From Pseudoclavibacter sp. 13-3 (lineage in GTDB: Bacteria; Actinomycetota; Actinomycetes; Actinomycetales; Microbacteriaceae): a stretch of 64,000 bases of DNA. Made by a program: the position numbers and the translations under genes. The stretch spans positions 248,001 to 312,000 of the forward strand of contig NZ_JAJOZT010000003.1 in the NCBI RefSeq assembly GCF_021168475.1, in the 5' to 3' direction. Shown here one piece after another: positions 51,982-62,532 of the stretch. The notes below the pieces were generated by a model. It was not told where the DNA came from, made no database searches, and saw nothing but the letters and a program-made list of their open reading frames with translations. Each line of letters opens with the position of its first letter. Within the stretch, counting starts at the first letter, position 1.

Positions 51982-52959
51982 GTGTCGGGAATTAATGCGG
52001 ACAACCACAAGCGACTCGTCTTGGTCAGCGGCAGGGCACACCCTGCACTGGCTCGAGAGATCGCGAAGAACCTCGGCACCGAACTGGTGCCGACCAAAGC
52101 GCTGAACTTCGCCAACGGCGAGATCTACGTTCGGTACGACGAGAGCATCCGCGGGTCTGACGCCTTCGTGATCCAGTCGCACACGTCACCGATCAACGAA
52201 TGGCTGATGGAGTCGCTCATCATGGTCGACGCGCTCAAGCGCGCCTCGGCCAAGCGCATCACCGTTGTGGCCCCCTGCTACCCGTACGCCCGCCAGGACA
52301 AGAAGCACCGCGGTCGCGAGCCCATCTCGGCCCGCCTCGTCGCCGACCTGTTCAAGGCGGCAGGTGCCGACCGCATCATGTCGGTCGACCTGCACTCGCC
52401 ACAGATCCAGGGCTTCTTCGACGGGCCGGTCGACCACCTCTTCGCGCAGCCGATTCTGCTCGAGCACTTCCGCCAGACCCTCGGGCATGACGATCTGACC
52501 ATCGTCTCGCCCGACATGGGTCGTGTGAAGGTCGCCGACACCTGGAGCGACAAGCTCGGTGCGCCGCTGGCCATCATCCACAAGCGTCGCGATCCGCTGG
52601 TGCCGAACCAGGCGACCGCGCACGAGATCGTCGGCAACGTGCAGGGGCGCACCTGTCTCGTGGTCGACGACCTGATCGACACCGGCGGCACGATTCTCGC
52701 TGCGGCACGTGCCCTCAAGGCGCACGGTGCGGCGAAGGTCGTCGTCGGTGCCACGCACGCCGTGTTCTCAGACCCGGCGGTCGAGCGGCTGACCAGCCCC
52801 GAGATCGACCGCGTCGTGGTGACGAATACGCTGCCGCTGCCGGCTGACAAGATCTTCCCGACACTGACCGTGCTGTCGATCGCACCGCTGATCTCGAAGG
52901 CCATTCACGAGGTCTTCGCCGACGGCTCGGTGACGTCGATGTTCGACGGCGCCGCCTAG
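51982..52959 (+). CDS. prs: Ribose-phosphate pyrophosphokinase
   Basis: 325 aa, makes PRPP for nucleotide, His and Trp synthesis. LANEEYVR-type segment appears as FANGEIYVRYDESIRGSD; the catalytic loop is IIHKRRDPL; PRPP site is LVVDDLIDTGGTILAAARAL; CYPYARQDKKHRGREPIS is the ATP-side flexible loop. The start is GTG 51982 with AGAAGGG upstream. Follows glmU; the asparaginase gene begins 14 bp after it. Confidence 0.96.
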   Translation: MSGINADNHKRLVLVSGRAHPALAREIAKNLGTELVPTKALNFANGEIYVRYDESIRGSDAFVIQSHTSPINEWLMESLIMVDALKRASAKRITVVAPCYPYARQDKKHRGREPISARLVADLFKAAGADRIMSVDLHSPQIQGFFDGPVDHLFAQPILLEHFRQTLGHDDLTIVSPDMGRVKVADTWSDKLGAPLAIIHKRRDPLVPNQATAHEIVGNVQGRTCLVVDDLIDTGGTILAAARALKAHGAAKVVVGATHAVFSDPAVERLTSPEIDRVVVTNTLPLPADKIFPTLTVLSIAPLISKAIHEVFADGSVTSMFDGAA

Positions 52960-52973
52960 ACGTCTTCGACCGC

Positions 52974-54086
52974 GTGCGTCTCACAGTGGTGCACACCGGC
53001 GGCACGATCGGCATGACCGAGAGTGCCGCCGGTCTCGTTCCCGACCCTGATTTCGTCGGCTGCCTGCGCGCCGAGGGGGCACTGCCCGTCGGCACAGAGG
53101 TCGTCGAACTCGCCCCGCTGCTCGACAGCGCCAACGTGGGGCCCGTGCAGTGGCAGCTGATCGTCGATGCAGTGGTCGACGCGATCGGTCGTGGTGCGGA
53201 TGCCGTGGTCGTGCTGCACGGCACCGACACGTTGGCCTACACGGCGGCTGCGCTGTCGCTCGCACTGCCGCTCGCACTGCCGCAGGCCGACCGACCGGCA
53301 CGCGTGGTGCTGACCGGCGCACAGCATCCGCTGTATGCGGCCGATGGCGCACACGACACCGATGCCGAGAAAAACCTGCGCGACGCGATTGCTGCTGCGC
53401 AGGCTCCAGCGCCAGCCGCGTGCGAGAGAACTGCATCAACCTCTGCGCGGCTGACCGAGTGCGGCATCGCGGGAGCAGTCGAGGTGTTCGTGCAGTTCGG
53501 CGGCCATCTGCTGCCCGGCCTGCATGTCTCCAAGACTTCGTCGGTCTCGGCGCAGGGCTTCACCGCGTCGAACGGACGCCGCGACTCGTTCGCCGCCGAG
53601 GCCGCCGCTGACGGCGCCTCGGCGAGGCCGTTGGAGTTCGGGGCATTCGCGCCGCACGAGATCGGGGTCGCCACGGTGTATCCGGGAGTGACCGCGGCGC
53701 TTCTCGATGCGGCGCTCGGCGAAGGGCCGGCCGCCGTGCTGTGCTGTTTCGGATCGGGCACGGTGCCGTCTGAGAGCCCCGGGCTCGAAGACGTGCTGCG
53801 TGAACACGCCCGCAGGCAGACGGTCGTCGCCATCAGTCAGAGCGGGCATGGCGGGGTGCATCTGGGCGCCTATGCCGCAGCGGCCGCGTTACAGGCTGCG
53901 GGAGTCGTCGACGGTCGCGACCTCACCCTCGAAGCGGCGCTGGCGGCGCTGCACGTCGCCCTGGCCTGCGCACTCGACGCCCCGGGCACCGCGGCATTCG
54001 TCTCCGGAGTGGCCAGGCAGAGCGCGGGATGGCGGGCAGATCGGGCTTCGCCGCCGCACCGCGTTTCGCGACCCGCTGAGGTCTGA
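52974..54086 (+). CDS. ansA: L-asparaginase
   Basis: 370 aa from GTG 52974. Hydrolyses asparagine to aspartate and ammonia. The first catalytic Thr is in HTGGTIGMTESAAG and the second in VVVLHGTDTLAYTAAAL; VVLTGAQHPL is also conserved. No signal peptide, so it is cytoplasmic. The C-terminal domain has VLCCFGSGTVPSES. About 40 residues longer than many bacterial enzymes through a Ala-rich insertion near 140-160. Followed 60 bp later by an amino-acid permease, which suggests uptake plus hydrolysis of asparagine. Confidence 0.92.
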   Translation: MRLTVVHTGGTIGMTESAAGLVPDPDFVGCLRAEGALPVGTEVVELAPLLDSANVGPVQWQLIVDAVVDAIGRGADAVVVLHGTDTLAYTAAALSLALPLALPQADRPARVVLTGAQHPLYAADGAHDTDAEKNLRDAIAAAQAPAPAACERTASTSARLTECGIAGAVEVFVQFGGHLLPGLHVSKTSSVSAQGFTASNGRRDSFAAEAAADGASARPLEFGAFAPHEIGVATVYPGVTAALLDAALGEGPAAVLCCFGSGTVPSESPGLEDVLREHARRQTVVAISQSGHGGVHLGAYAAAAALQAAGVVDGRDLTLEAALAALHVALACALDAPGTAAFVSGVARQSAGWRADRASPPHRVSRPAEV

Positions 54087-54146
54087 CCACACGGGCACTC
54101 CGCGACAACAGCATCCATCACACGACAATTCTGAGAGCAGAGCAGT

Positions 54147-55727
54147 ATGAGCGAGCATGACGACGCCTGGTCGCCGGCCGAGAAGCGTGCCGGCCGCATC
54201 GGCACCGAGGAGCAGGCCGGATTCAAGAAGGGGCTGAAACCCCGCCAAGTGCAGATGATCGGCTTCGGCGGGGCCATCGGCACCGGGCTCTTCCTCGGTT
54301 CTGGTGGGCGACTCGAGCAGGCCGGCCCCGCCCTGCTGATCGACTACGCCGTCTGCGGCATCTTCGCGTTCCTCATTCTGCGCGCCCTCGGCGAGCTGGT
54401 CGTGCATCGCCCGTCGTCGGGGTCGTTCGTCTCGTACGCCCGCGAGTTCTACGGCGAGAAGATGGCCTTCTTCAGCGGCTGGATGTACTGGTTGAACTGG
54501 GCCACGACCTCGATCGTCGACGTCACCGCGGTGGCGATCTATGTGAAGTGGTTCGGCGACGTGGGCATGCTGCCCTGGCTGCAGTCTGTGCCGCAGTGGT
54601 CGATCGCGCTGATCGCGCTGGTCGTCGTGCTGGGCATGAACATGATCTCGGTGAAGGTGTTCGGCGAGCTGGAGTTCTGGGCTGCGCTCATCAAAGTCGT
54701 CGCGCTGGTGGCGTTCCTGGTGGTGGGGTCGCTGTTCCTGATCTTCGGCATGCCCGACGGGTCGCCGCGCGGGCCGACGCTGATCTTCGAGAACGGCGGC
54801 ATGTTCCCGAACGGCGTGATGCCTGCGCTGGTGATTCTGCAGGGCGTGGTGTTCGCATATGCCAGCATCGAGCTGGTCGGCACCACGGCCGGCGAGACCG
54901 AGAACCCGCGAAAGGTGATTCCCAAGGCGATCAACACCGTGGTCATGCGCATCGCCCTGTTCTACGTGGGGTCGGTGCTGCTGCTGGTGCTGCTGCTGCC
55001 GTATACGGCCTTCCACGCCGGAGAGAGCCCGTTCGTCACGCTCTTCCGCGGGGTCGGTTTCGAGGCCGCGGCTCCGATCATGGAGCTGGTCGTGCTCACC
55101 GCCGCGCTCTCGTCGCTGAACGCCGGGCTGTACTCGACCGGGCGCATCCTGCACTCGATGGCCAAGGGCGGAACCGCACCCGCGTTCGCCGGGCGGCTGT
55201 CGAAGGCGGGCGTGCCCTACGGCGGCATCCTGATGACGTCGGTCGTGACCCTCGCCGGCGTCGTGCTGAACATGATCGTGCCCGACCAGGCCTTCGAGAT
55301 CGTGCTGAACCTCGCCGCCTTCGGCATCATCTCTGCCTGGGGAACCATCACGCTGACCAACATGCGCTTCGTCAGACTGTCGAAGCTCGGGCTCTACGAA
55401 CGCCCTGCATATCGCATGCCCGGCGCGCCGTACACCAACTGGATCACGCTGGTGTTCCTGGCCGCGGTCGTGGTGCTGATCGGCTTCGACTACCCGACCG
55501 GCACCTTCACGATGCTGTCGATGATCGCGGTGGCCATCGCGCTGGTGGCCGGCTGGTTCGCCTGCCGCGGTCGGGTGCGTGAGATCGCCGCGCAGCGCCT
55601 CGGCGAGACGGGGATGTTCCCGGTCGTCGCGAACCTGCCCCACGAACCCGGTGAAGCTGGGCTGCGTCGGCGAGTCGAGGGCCGTGTGACCCACGACGAT
55701 GAGGCCGGAGGGGTTGGCCGACACTGA
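54147..55727 (+). CDS. Amino-acid permease (APC family, AnsP/GABA-permease-like)
   Basis: 526 aa with twelve helices. The entrance motif KGLKPRQVQMIGFGGAIGTG followed by LFLGSGGRL is the amino-acid:proton symporter signature; GVVFAYASIELVGTTAGETE lies in helix 6 with its substrate-binding region. Adjacent to an asparaginase, it is probably an asparagine importer. The last 40 residues are charged and cytoplasmic. The TGA stop lies inside a 7-bp tandem repeat (55724-55750). Confidence 0.9.
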   Translation: MSEHDDAWSPAEKRAGRIGTEEQAGFKKGLKPRQVQMIGFGGAIGTGLFLGSGGRLEQAGPALLIDYAVCGIFAFLILRALGELVVHRPSSGSFVSYAREFYGEKMAFFSGWMYWLNWATTSIVDVTAVAIYVKWFGDVGMLPWLQSVPQWSIALIALVVVLGMNMISVKVFGELEFWAALIKVVALVAFLVVGSLFLIFGMPDGSPRGPTLIFENGGMFPNGVMPALVILQGVVFAYASIELVGTTAGETENPRKVIPKAINTVVMRIALFYVGSVLLLVLLLPYTAFHAGESPFVTLFRGVGFEAAAPIMELVVLTAALSSLNAGLYSTGRILHSMAKGGTAPAFAGRLSKAGVPYGGILMTSVVTLAGVVLNMIVPDQAFEIVLNLAAFGIISAWGTITLTNMRFVRLSKLGLYERPAYRMPGAPYTNWITLVFLAAVVVLIGFDYPTGTFTMLSMIAVAIALVAGWFACRGRVREIAAQRLGETGMFPVVANLPHEPGEAGLRRRVEGRVTHDDEAGGVGRH

Positions 55728-55750
55728 GTGCTGAGTGCTGAGTGCTGAGC
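55724..55750 (+). repeat. 7-bp tandem repeat (CTGAGTG) over the permease stop
   Basis: Three exact copies of CTGAGTG at 55724-55744 plus a partial fourth (CTGAGC). The first copy contains the TGA stop codon. Copy-number change would alter only the untranslated tail. Confidence 0.85.
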
Positions 55751-55810
55751 TCGGCTCGCAGCAGCAGCAGCCGATCGTGCCCCAGCGCAGCCATCTCTGT
55801 GCCGGAAAAG

Positions 55811-55891
55811 CACGGTTCCGCCCGGATGTACACGGTTCTGCTCAAATTCGGCCAATCTCGACAAAACCGTGTCACTCTCGACAAAACCGTG
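55811..55891. repeat. Inverted double-repeat element with 20-bp period
   Basis: CACGGTTC at 55811-55818 and 55831-55838 on one arm; TCTCGACAAAACCGTG at 55856-55871 and 55876-55891 on the other. Each arm repeats with a 20-bp period and the arms are inverted (CACGGTT/AACCGTG). No gene is present. It lies between the permease and the convergent flavin reductase gene. Confidence 0.8.
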
Positions 55892-55909
55892 CGCAAACCC
55901 CGGCAGACA

Positions 55910-55950
55910 AGATCGCCCTGCACCTCATCAACGAGGGTGCAGGGCGATCT
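55910..55950. terminator. Long perfect hairpin between permease and flavin reductase
   Basis: AGATCGCCCTGCACC and GGTGCAGGGCGATCT pair as a perfect 15-bp stem with an 11-nt loop. It lies 54 bp from the stop of the converging reductase gene and should end both transcripts despite lacking a T tract. Confidence 0.85.
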
Positions 55951-56003
55951 GTCAGGGCGGTGGGCGGCCGGGCTCAGCTCCCAGAATCAGTGGCGGGCAG
56001 TCA

Positions 56004-56555
56004 TCAGCCGTTGACGCGGTGAATGAGCGCGACGAAGGCGTCGATGATGCTGGTCACGAACTTCGCAGTGTCTTCGCTGGCGAACTCGCCAGCCTCGTTG
56101 AGCAGCTCAGGCGTGAATTGGATGAACCCCTCCGGCTGACCGAGCTGGACGGTGTTGAGGAACGAGAGAATCGACCGCAGGTGCTGCTGACCTGCTGCGG
56201 TGCCGACGGCCCCGGGCGAGGTGCCGATGACTGCGACGACCTTCTCGTTGAACGAGTTGGTGCCCCACGGGCGGCTCGACCAGTCGATGGCGTTCTTCAA
56301 TGCGCCAGGGATCGAACGGTTGTACTCGGGGGTGACGATGAGAATGCCGTCTGCAGCCTCGATCGCGGCCTTGAGCTCCTTGCCCTCTGCGGGGAAATCG
56401 GCGTCGTAGTCGTAGCTGTACAGCGGCAGGCTCTTGATCGGGATCTCGAAGAGCTCGACGTCTGCGACGTCGAGCTTCGTGATGGCTTCGGCGAGCTTGC
56501 GGTTGATGGACTGACTGGCGATGCTGCCGACGATGTAGCCGATCTTGAGAGTCAT
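56004..56555 (-). CDS. NAD(P)H-dependent FMN reductase
   Basis: 183 aa flavodoxin-fold reductase. The FMN phosphate loop is GYIVGSIASQSINRKLA; TPEYNRSIPGALKNAIDWSS is the strongly conserved flavin/NADPH segment; VVAVIGTSPGAVGTAAGQQH follows. Family members reduce FMN, azo dyes, quinones or chromate. ATG 56555. It is monocistronic, with an AT-rich promoter region upstream (56640-56690). Confidence 0.92.
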   Translation of the reverse strand: MTLKIGYIVGSIASQSINRKLAEAITKLDVADVELFEIPIKSLPLYSYDYDADFPAEGKELKAAIEAADGILIVTPEYNRSIPGALKNAIDWSSRPWGTNSFNEKVVAVIGTSPGAVGTAAGQQHLRSILSFLNTVQLGQPEGFIQFTPELLNEAGEFASEDTAKFVTSIIDAFVALIHRVNG

Positions 56556-56785
56556 TGGGGTCTCTTTCTGCTGGTTGTGCTGATGCGTGTTCGTGCCTGG
56601 CGCCTGTCTGGGCGATGCTGGTCTCAGATGATCACGCCGTTCACTTGCATAAACCTATAACCATTGTCGCAGCAACTAAAATGGCCCGCAGGCGACCGGC
56701 GTGTCGTGCCCAAACCTCAGCAGGACGCCACAACAACGCGTCAGCGTGCTTCAGGCCCGTGGCGCGAATCGGCGCACGCCATCGC
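56556..56785. other. Non-coding gap between flavin reductase and type III res
   Basis: 230 bp with no gene. 56640-56690 is clearly AT-richer, with CATAAACCTATAACCATTG and ACTAAAATGG, and probably contains the reductase promoter and an operator. No specific site could be assigned. Confidence 0.45.
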
Positions 56786-59700
56786 TCAGAACAAGGTGCT
56801 CGCCTGGTCTGCAGCGGAATGCAGGCTGGCGAACTCCATCAGAGCGACGAGACCGCCGTTCTGTTCGCGATAGCGGTGAAAGAGATCTTCGCCGATCAGG
56901 GCGTAGTGCCAATCCTTCTCGCCGCGTTGTTCGAGGGGCAGAGCGTTGATGCGTTCGACCCATGCGAGTGCAGCACGCTGCTTGCGCTTCACGTTCTCGT
57001 CGCTCAGGCTCGACTGCGCCTTTGTCTCGACCACGTAGACGTCTGATGCGGTGCGCACCAGAAAGTCGGGGGAGTAACGCGCCGGGTATCCGGTGTCTTT
57101 CCGATAGGGGCGCTGCAGCCAATCGTGTTTGTGCTCGTCGATCTTGCAGTAGGCCTCGATCGCTCCAGTCTCGTCTGCCCACTCGACGAAGTCTCGCTCA
57201 AGGCCGCCTCCTTTGCCCCTCGCGGGAATGCGCAGCTTCGGGTAGATGCATTTGCGGGCCTCGATCAGACGGGCGGCTGACGCCGTGAGCGACCTGGCCT
57301 CAGACAGCTGCCGGTAGTCGACCACAGCGTCGGCCGTGGTGGTGCGGTCGAGCTGGTCGACCAAGGCGGGCACGAAGACTTTGGCAACCTCCTCGGGCAT
57401 TCCTGAGAGCAGCAGCAGACGCCAGTTCTCATCTTCCATGGGGTCGAACGGCTGGCCGAAGAGCCGGGTGCGAACATAACGATCGATCATGCCGATCAGC
57501 ACTGGCCGGGCGATCTGCAAGACAGGAAATGCACTGTGCCGCTTGCTGCGCTCACCCGAAGCCGTCTGTGCGCGGCCCATCACATCGTCGATGTGCGCGG
57601 CGATGCGGGCGAGATACTCGCTGTAGCTCGCCGCGGTGAACACACCCGCGTCGACGACGTACTCGCCCAGAGTCGTGCCTTCGAGCGCGTCATGCTCCGT
57701 GAAGCGCTCGCCGTGACCGACCTGTTTCTTCAGATCGTCGAACGGGTACTTCGACCGGGACAGGCTCGTGATGTCGATGCTCGGCTCGGCGAGTTCTTCG
57801 TCTGCGTCGCGAATGATGAAGGGGATCGAGAAGTCGAAGCGCTCGTAGTCATCACGCAGTTCGACCACTTCGATGTCGCCAGTCGTGCCGTCGGTGGTCT
57901 CATCGGGATCTTCACCGATCTGCCCGGCTCCGAGCTCATCGACATACCAGCCCTCGTACGCGGGATGCTCGATGATCGACAGCAGATCGAAACGCGTGGT
58001 GGGTGAGAGACCTTCGCGAATGCGCTTACGGTTCTCCGCTTTCATCGAGTCAATGTCTTTGTTGCCGCGCCACATGAGTCTCAGGCCGCGACCGACCACC
58101 TGCTCCAGCAGAATCTTGCTCTGCGACGCGCGCAACGGCACGATCACGCAGATGCTGTTCACATCGAACCCCTCGCGAAGCATGAGTACGCTGATCACGA
58201 TCCGTGGGTTCTTCAGCCGGTCGAGCCCAGCCAGCTGGCGTTTCACGGCAGCCCATTCGTCGGGCTTCATATCGCCCTTCTTGTCACTGTCGATGCGCAG
58301 CATCTCTTCTGCAGGAATGCCCTGCGACAGCAGGTGGGCCTCAATGGCCTTGGAGGCCTCGGTGTTTTCGGTCAGCACCAGGAGCTTCGGATGTTTGGAT
58401 TCATCGACTTTGGCAAAGTCCTCTTCGAGAATTGCCAGTTTTCTCAGACCGGCACTCAGCATGATGGCCTGCCCATCGCTCACCCTGCGATTGCCGTCAT
58501 CGTCAACCTCAGTGCGAAAATCGAGGTCTTCAGTCGCGACGCTGGCGATCTCGCTGCGCTTGTCGAGCGCGATGCTCTTCACAAGCCCGTATTTGATCGC
58601 TGCTCGCAGGTCGAAGTCGACGACAATATGAGGAAAATAGACTTTCCGCGTTCCTCCGCCGCGCACGCTCTTCTCACCGTACGGGGTCGCCGTGAAGTCG
58701 ATCTGTGTGAACTGGTCACCTTTTGAAGCGCCAATCTCATCGAGCGCTCGCTGCCATTCGACTGGTTCGATCACACCGTCGCGCTTGACCTTGTGAATAT
58801 GATGCGCCTCGTCATTGAACACCAACAGGTCGGGTAGGTCGCGCAGCCACTCGAACTCTGTTCCGCGGCCGGCGCGGCGGTCGAGCGTGTCAAGACTGTT
58901 GCCCGATGCGATGCCCGGCGTCAGCGGCAGGATGCTGGCCGCAGCGGCCTTGGCATCGGGATCAAGCCCGTCGGCCACCACGTCTGCTTCGTCGTCAGGC
59001 AAGAAGTCCTTGGCATCCTTGTCTTTGCCAGCGAGCAGATGCCAGTTGGTGATGGCGATGATGCCGTTGGGTGTCGTGCGGCGGCCGATCTCAGCCTTCT
59101 CGACAACGGCACCTTGCATGAACGCATGTACGCGCTCACGGTGCCGGTCGGGAATAAAGAGTGCCTCATTCGAGAAGATATCGCTGGTGCGGTAGTCCCG
59201 CTGCAGCGCCGCGTCAGCGCCGTTCGCTGGTGCGCTGACGCCAGCATCCGCCGGTTTGCCCTTGAACGAGTCGAGCAGCCTGTCGTAGACGATGAGCCCG
59301 GGTGCGACGATCAAGAAGTTCTTGGTGAATCGACGATCGTTCGGCGCGGCCAGTGCGTTCAGATACTGCCAGATCAGCAGAGCGTTCAGCACCCAGGTCT
59401 TTCCCGTTCCGGTCGCCATCTTGATGGCGTACTTGGGATGCCGGTTGCTGGGGTCGCTGATCTCATTCGTGTCGATCGTCTGGTGCAGTCTTTCGTTGCG
59501 CAACCAGCCTGGTACCAGTCGATCGTAGATGTCGCTCAGTGATGTCGTGCCGAGCACTTCGTGGGCATAGATCACCGCGATGATGGCATCACGTTGCCCT
59601 GGGTGAAAGTTGGGCTGCCCGATGTCGTCTCTGGTGGCGATGTTGTCTTCGTGAAACCACCAGTCGAGCAGTTCGGCGGTGATCGGGGTGACCTGATCAG

Positions 59701-59851
59701 TGATCGTGTTGGGTGTTCCGACGCTCAGATCCCTGGTGGCGTCTGCTGTGGCGACGGTGATCGCGTTCGCGAGGGCGAACTCAGCGTCTTGCGTGCGCAC
59801 CGACTGCCCTTCTTCTGGGTGCAAGATGTCATTCTCGGTGATCAGGCTCAT
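56786..59851 (-). CDS. res: Type III restriction endonuclease subunit (Res)
   Basis: 1021 aa translocase-nuclease. SF2 motor: MATGTGKTW (Walker A, 145-153), [10 protein letters not shown] (DEAH 347-350), DFTATPYGE, and [20 protein letters not shown] with [10 protein letters not shown] in the second RecA lobe. The nuclease domain at the C terminus has Asp929 (SPDFLV) and Glu942-x-Lys944 (VVETKA), the PD-(D/E)xK triad, so it looks active. Overlaps mod by 4 bp. With Mod it would cut near unmethylated head-to-head target pairs. Confidence 0.95.
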   Translation of the reverse strand: MSLITENDILHPEEGQSVRTQDAEFALANAITVATADATRDLSVGTPNTITDQVTPITAELLDWWFHEDNIATRDDIGQPNFHPGQRDAIIAVIYAHEVLGTTSLSDIYDRLVPGWLRNERLHQTIDTNEISDPSNRHPKYAIKMATGTGKTWVLNALLIWQYLNALAAPNDRRFTKNFLIVAPGLIVYDRLLDSFKGKPADAGVSAPANGADAALQRDYRTSDIFSNEALFIPDRHRERVHAFMQGAVVEKAEIGRRTTPNGIIAITNWHLLAGKDKDAKDFLPDDEADVVADGLDPDAKAAAASILPLTPGIASGNSLDTLDRRAGRGTEFEWLRDLPDLLVFNDEAHHIHKVKRDGVIEPVEWQRALDEIGASKGDQFTQIDFTATPYGEKSVRGGGTRKVYFPHIVVDFDLRAAIKYGLVKSIALDKRSEIASVATEDLDFRTEVDDDGNRRVSDGQAIMLSAGLRKLAILEEDFAKVDESKHPKLLVLTENTEASKAIEAHLLSQGIPAEEMLRIDSDKKGDMKPDEWAAVKRQLAGLDRLKNPRIVISVLMLREGFDVNSICVIVPLRASQSKILLEQVVGRGLRLMWRGNKDIDSMKAENRKRIREGLSPTTRFDLLSIIEHPAYEGWYVDELGAGQIGEDPDETTDGTTGDIEVVELRDDYERFDFSIPFIIRDADEELAEPSIDITSLSRSKYPFDDLKKQVGHGERFTEHDALEGTTLGEYVVDAGVFTAASYSEYLARIAAHIDDVMGRAQTASGERSKRHSAFPVLQIARPVLIGMIDRYVRTRLFGQPFDPMEDENWRLLLLSGMPEEVAKVFVPALVDQLDRTTTADAVVDYRQLSEARSLTASAARLIEARKCIYPKLRIPARGKGGGLERDFVEWADETGAIEAYCKIDEHKHDWLQRPYRKDTGYPARYSPDFLVRTASDVYVVETKAQSSLSDENVKRKQRAALAWVERINALPLEQRGEKDWHYALIGEDLFHRYREQNGGLVALMEFASLHSAADQASTLF

Positions 59852-62073
59852 CGTGCGCCTCCTGCGTTGATTCCGGGTGCTGCAGCGATTCCAGGTGCCG
59901 TAGCGTCCTGACCACTCGCGGGCTCGGTAACGAGATTCGCTGAGGCTTCGCTTGGAACTCGCAAGAGCTTCTCGGACTCATACCCGAAGACGTCCACTGC
60001 CCGAATCGCGATCACGCGGTCTGCGCCGAATGGGTGATCGGCGGCGCGTTTCGCGGGGTCGATCGTCGGCACAGTGAGGGATGCAGTGGTGCCGGTGCGC
60101 AGTTCGTCTTCGTCGTTCGCGCCATTGCCGCGGTATTCCTGCCAGGTCGAGCGGAAGGTGATCCCGTCATAGTCGGGGTCGACGGCCCAGTATTCGATCA
60201 GCGCCAGTGGTTCGGCGTTCAGCACGGCGCGCACACGGTCGCGATCCTCCTGCTTGTCGAGGGGCAGTGCGTCGGGATCGACCAATACGTAGTTGTCGAG
60301 CTGTACGACAAGGTCGTCGGTCGGTCTGCCGTCGGCGTCGGTGCCGTGCGAGTGGTGCGCGAGGTGCGCGTCGACGTACTGCATGGTCGAGAAGGCGATC
60401 TTGCCGCGCAGGTTCTTGTCGCCCTTCTTCTTCAGCTCGTCGAGCAGGTTCGAGGGGATGGCCTTGACGGTCAGGTTCGGGTCGCCCAGCTTGCGAATGG
60501 CATCGGTGATGTCGGTGCTGAAGTTCCAGCCGAGCACGGTCACCTTCCTGAACCCGCCGAGCGTGCTGTCTCTCAGGCTCTGCGCGCGACGCAGCGTGGT
60601 GAGGCCGGTGACCGCTCTGGGGCTGTCGACGTAGACCAGTTCGGTGTTGCCGACTTGCCCGAGAGAGTTCTTGTAGTTCGACTCAGCAGGCAATGGAAGT
60701 GCGCCGTGCTCACCATAGAGGCCGAGCACGACCTTCGCGAGATCGCCCACGCGGAACTTGCGCCCGAGCGCATTCTTGGCCTGCTCGATCTGATAGTCGC
60801 CGACGGACTGGTAGAGAAAGGGCTTCGTGCTGCCGTCATCGGTGGGCGCATCGGTGATGTCGACGAGTCGCTTGCGTGTGATCATCACGGCGGGCTTGCC
60901 CTGGTCGACGGCGATCCATCGGCGGCCGAGCTTCTCGGCGACTGCAGCAGTGGTGCCCGATCCGACGAAGAAGTCGGCGACGAGGCCGCCCTCTGGGCAG
61001 GAGGCCTTGATGATGCGTTCGAGGAGTGCCTCGGGTTTTTGGGTTGGGAACCCCAGGCGTTCGCCTTTGAGCTGTGCAATTCCAGGGACATCTGACCAGA
61101 TGTCATCTACCACGGATGTTTTGTAGTAATGACCTTTGCGTTCTTGAAGATAGTACTTAATTCGGGGAGTCCCTGCAGTGGTGCTGAAAGTCCGCTGCTG
61201 TCGATCTATAACGGCTTCGCCCCCTCGACTTATGAAGACTCGATGTTTGTCGTGGAGATCAATGAGGCTTTGATCGGAATACGTACCCTTGTGTGAATGT
61301 GAGAAGTACCCATATTCGTCTTTCAAGAACTCGTCTAGGTCGCTGACCTCGGTCTCCTTGGTCGCTCGCTGATAGTAAGGGGCGACGCCGGCCGAATAGA
61401 TTAAGATGTAGTCAGCGTTGTGTCCGAAAAAAGTGGAGTGCTGCTTCATTCCACGAGACACTTCTCTGCGCCAGGTGATCTGGTTCCTAAAGGCATCTTT
61501 GCCCATCACTTCATCCAGCACAATCTTCACGTATGCGCCCACATGCCAGTCCAAGTGCACGTAGATGCTCCCAGTGTCTTTCAACAGCTCGCGCATCAGA
61601 ATCAACCGAGGTGTGATCATCCGCAGGTACGAGGCTGTGCCATCCGCCCACGTGTCTGAATAGGCGGACTGCTCGGCGACGGTCGGGCGCTTGCTGACGT
61701 CCACCGAATCGTGCGAGCCGGGCGCTGCCGGCAGCTGGATCTTTGACCGATAGTCGGCCTTCGAGTCGAACGGAGGGTCGATGTAGATCAGATCCACCTG
61801 GCCGCGCAGGCTCGCGTGGTCGTCGTCTCCGGCGAGCAGTGCGGCGAGAGCGAGCAGGTTGTCTCCGAAGATCAGCCGGTTCGGGGCGTCGGGAACCGCA
61901 GCAGCATTCCCGGGTGAGAGTTCGAAGCCACTGGCATTGCGGTGCGGAATCACCAGTTCCCGCGTCTGCAGCCCCACCCGCTGCGTGGTGCCGATGCGCT
62001 CGAGAATGCGACGGGCCTCTTCGCGCCCCTCCTTCACGATCTCTGGCAGTTCCTCGATCAGTGACTTCGGCAT
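59848..62073 (-). CDS. mod: Type III DNA N6-adenine methyltransferase subunit (Mod)
   Basis: 741 aa from ATG 62073, preceded by AGGGGGAG at 8 nt; ATGs at 62115 and 62136 are in frame but less well supported. Beta-class order: [15 protein letters not shown] (catalytic DPPF, 99-102), then the target-recognition region, then [20 protein letters not shown] (SAM motif I). Recognises the target for both methylation and cutting. The recognition region (about 198-331) is encoded by DNA of only 49% G+C over 61141-61440, against about 67% nearby, so this part was probably swapped in. The sequence it recognises cannot be told. Confidence 0.95.
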   Translation of the reverse strand: MPKSLIEELPEIVKEGREEARRILERIGTTQRVGLQTRELVIPHRNASGFELSPGNAAAVPDAPNRLIFGDNLLALAALLAGDDDHASLRGQVDLIYIDPPFDSKADYRSKIQLPAAPGSHDSVDVSKRPTVAEQSAYSDTWADGTASYLRMITPRLILMRELLKDTGSIYVHLDWHVGAYVKIVLDEVMGKDAFRNQITWRREVSRGMKQHSTFFGHNADYILIYSAGVAPYYQRATKETEVSDLDEFLKDEYGYFSHSHKGTYSDQSLIDLHDKHRVFISRGGEAVIDRQQRTFSTTAGTPRIKYYLQERKGHYYKTSVVDDIWSDVPGIAQLKGERLGFPTQKPEALLERIIKASCPEGGLVADFFVGSGTTAAVAEKLGRRWIAVDQGKPAVMITRKRLVDITDAPTDDGSTKPFLYQSVGDYQIEQAKNALGRKFRVGDLAKVVLGLYGEHGALPLPAESNYKNSLGQVGNTELVYVDSPRAVTGLTTLRRAQSLRDSTLGGFRKVTVLGWNFSTDITDAIRKLGDPNLTVKAIPSNLLDELKKKGDKNLRGKIAFSTMQYVDAHLAHHSHGTDADGRPTDDLVVQLDNYVLVDPDALPLDKQEDRDRVRAVLNAEPLALIEYWAVDPDYDGITFRSTWQEYRGNGANDEDELRTGTTASLTVPTIDPAKRAADHPFGADRVIAIRAVDVFGYESEKLLRVPSEASANLVTEPASGQDATAPGIAAAPGINAGGAR

Positions 62074-62102
62074 GGGCCAGCTCCCCCTCGTGTGCGGTAT
62101 AT

Positions 62103-62130
62103 GTACATGAGGCATTAAAGCATCATGCAC
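62103..62130. promoter_or_regulatory. 28-bp imperfect palindrome, candidate operator of the R-M locus
   Basis: GTACATGAGGCATT pairs with AAAGCATCATGCAC (11 of 14 positions) around a centre at 62116/62117, midway between mod and the XRE gene. It likely binds the XRE protein. -10-like TACATA for mod lies at its outer edge. Confidence 0.6.
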
Positions 62131-62173
62131 TGACACTCTGGTGACTCGAGCCTGAGGTGGGTAGTCATGTCGT

Positions 62174-62464
62174 ATGTCTCAGCCGCATTCAGAAGCCGCC
62201 CGAATCGTGGGCGAGCGCATCAGCGCTCTGCGCAATGGGCTGGGCATCAGTCAGCAGGAGCTCGGTGAGCTGGCAGGCATCCACTTCACGAACATCGGCA
62301 AGATCGAGCGAGGTGGTGCGAACCCGACGTTGCTGACGCTCGTGCGCATTGCCGCTGCTCTTGAGATCGATCCGGGCACTCTCGTCCAGGGGCTGACCGG
62401 CGACATGGTTCCCGACCGCCCGCATACGGTGACGGTCTCTGACCTCATTGCCGCGCGCAAGTAG
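62174..62464 (+). CDS. XRE-family regulator, candidate controller of the type III system
   Basis: 96 aa, single helix-turn-helix domain: [40 protein letters not shown] and [20 protein letters not shown]. Size and domain resemble restriction-modification controller proteins. Divergent from mod across a 100-bp gap with an imperfect palindrome. It may delay Res production after the system enters a new cell. The link to control is positional. Confidence 0.85.
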   Translation: MSQPHSEAARIVGERISALRNGLGISQQELGELAGIHFTNIGKIERGGANPTLLTLVRIAAALEIDPGTLVQGLTGDMVPDRPHTVTVSDLIAARK

Positions 62465-62532
62465 TCGCTGCGTCGACTGGCCACGGGCAGCCTCGATGCG
62501 AGCAAATAGCGGCTGAGAATCGAGTCACAGAA

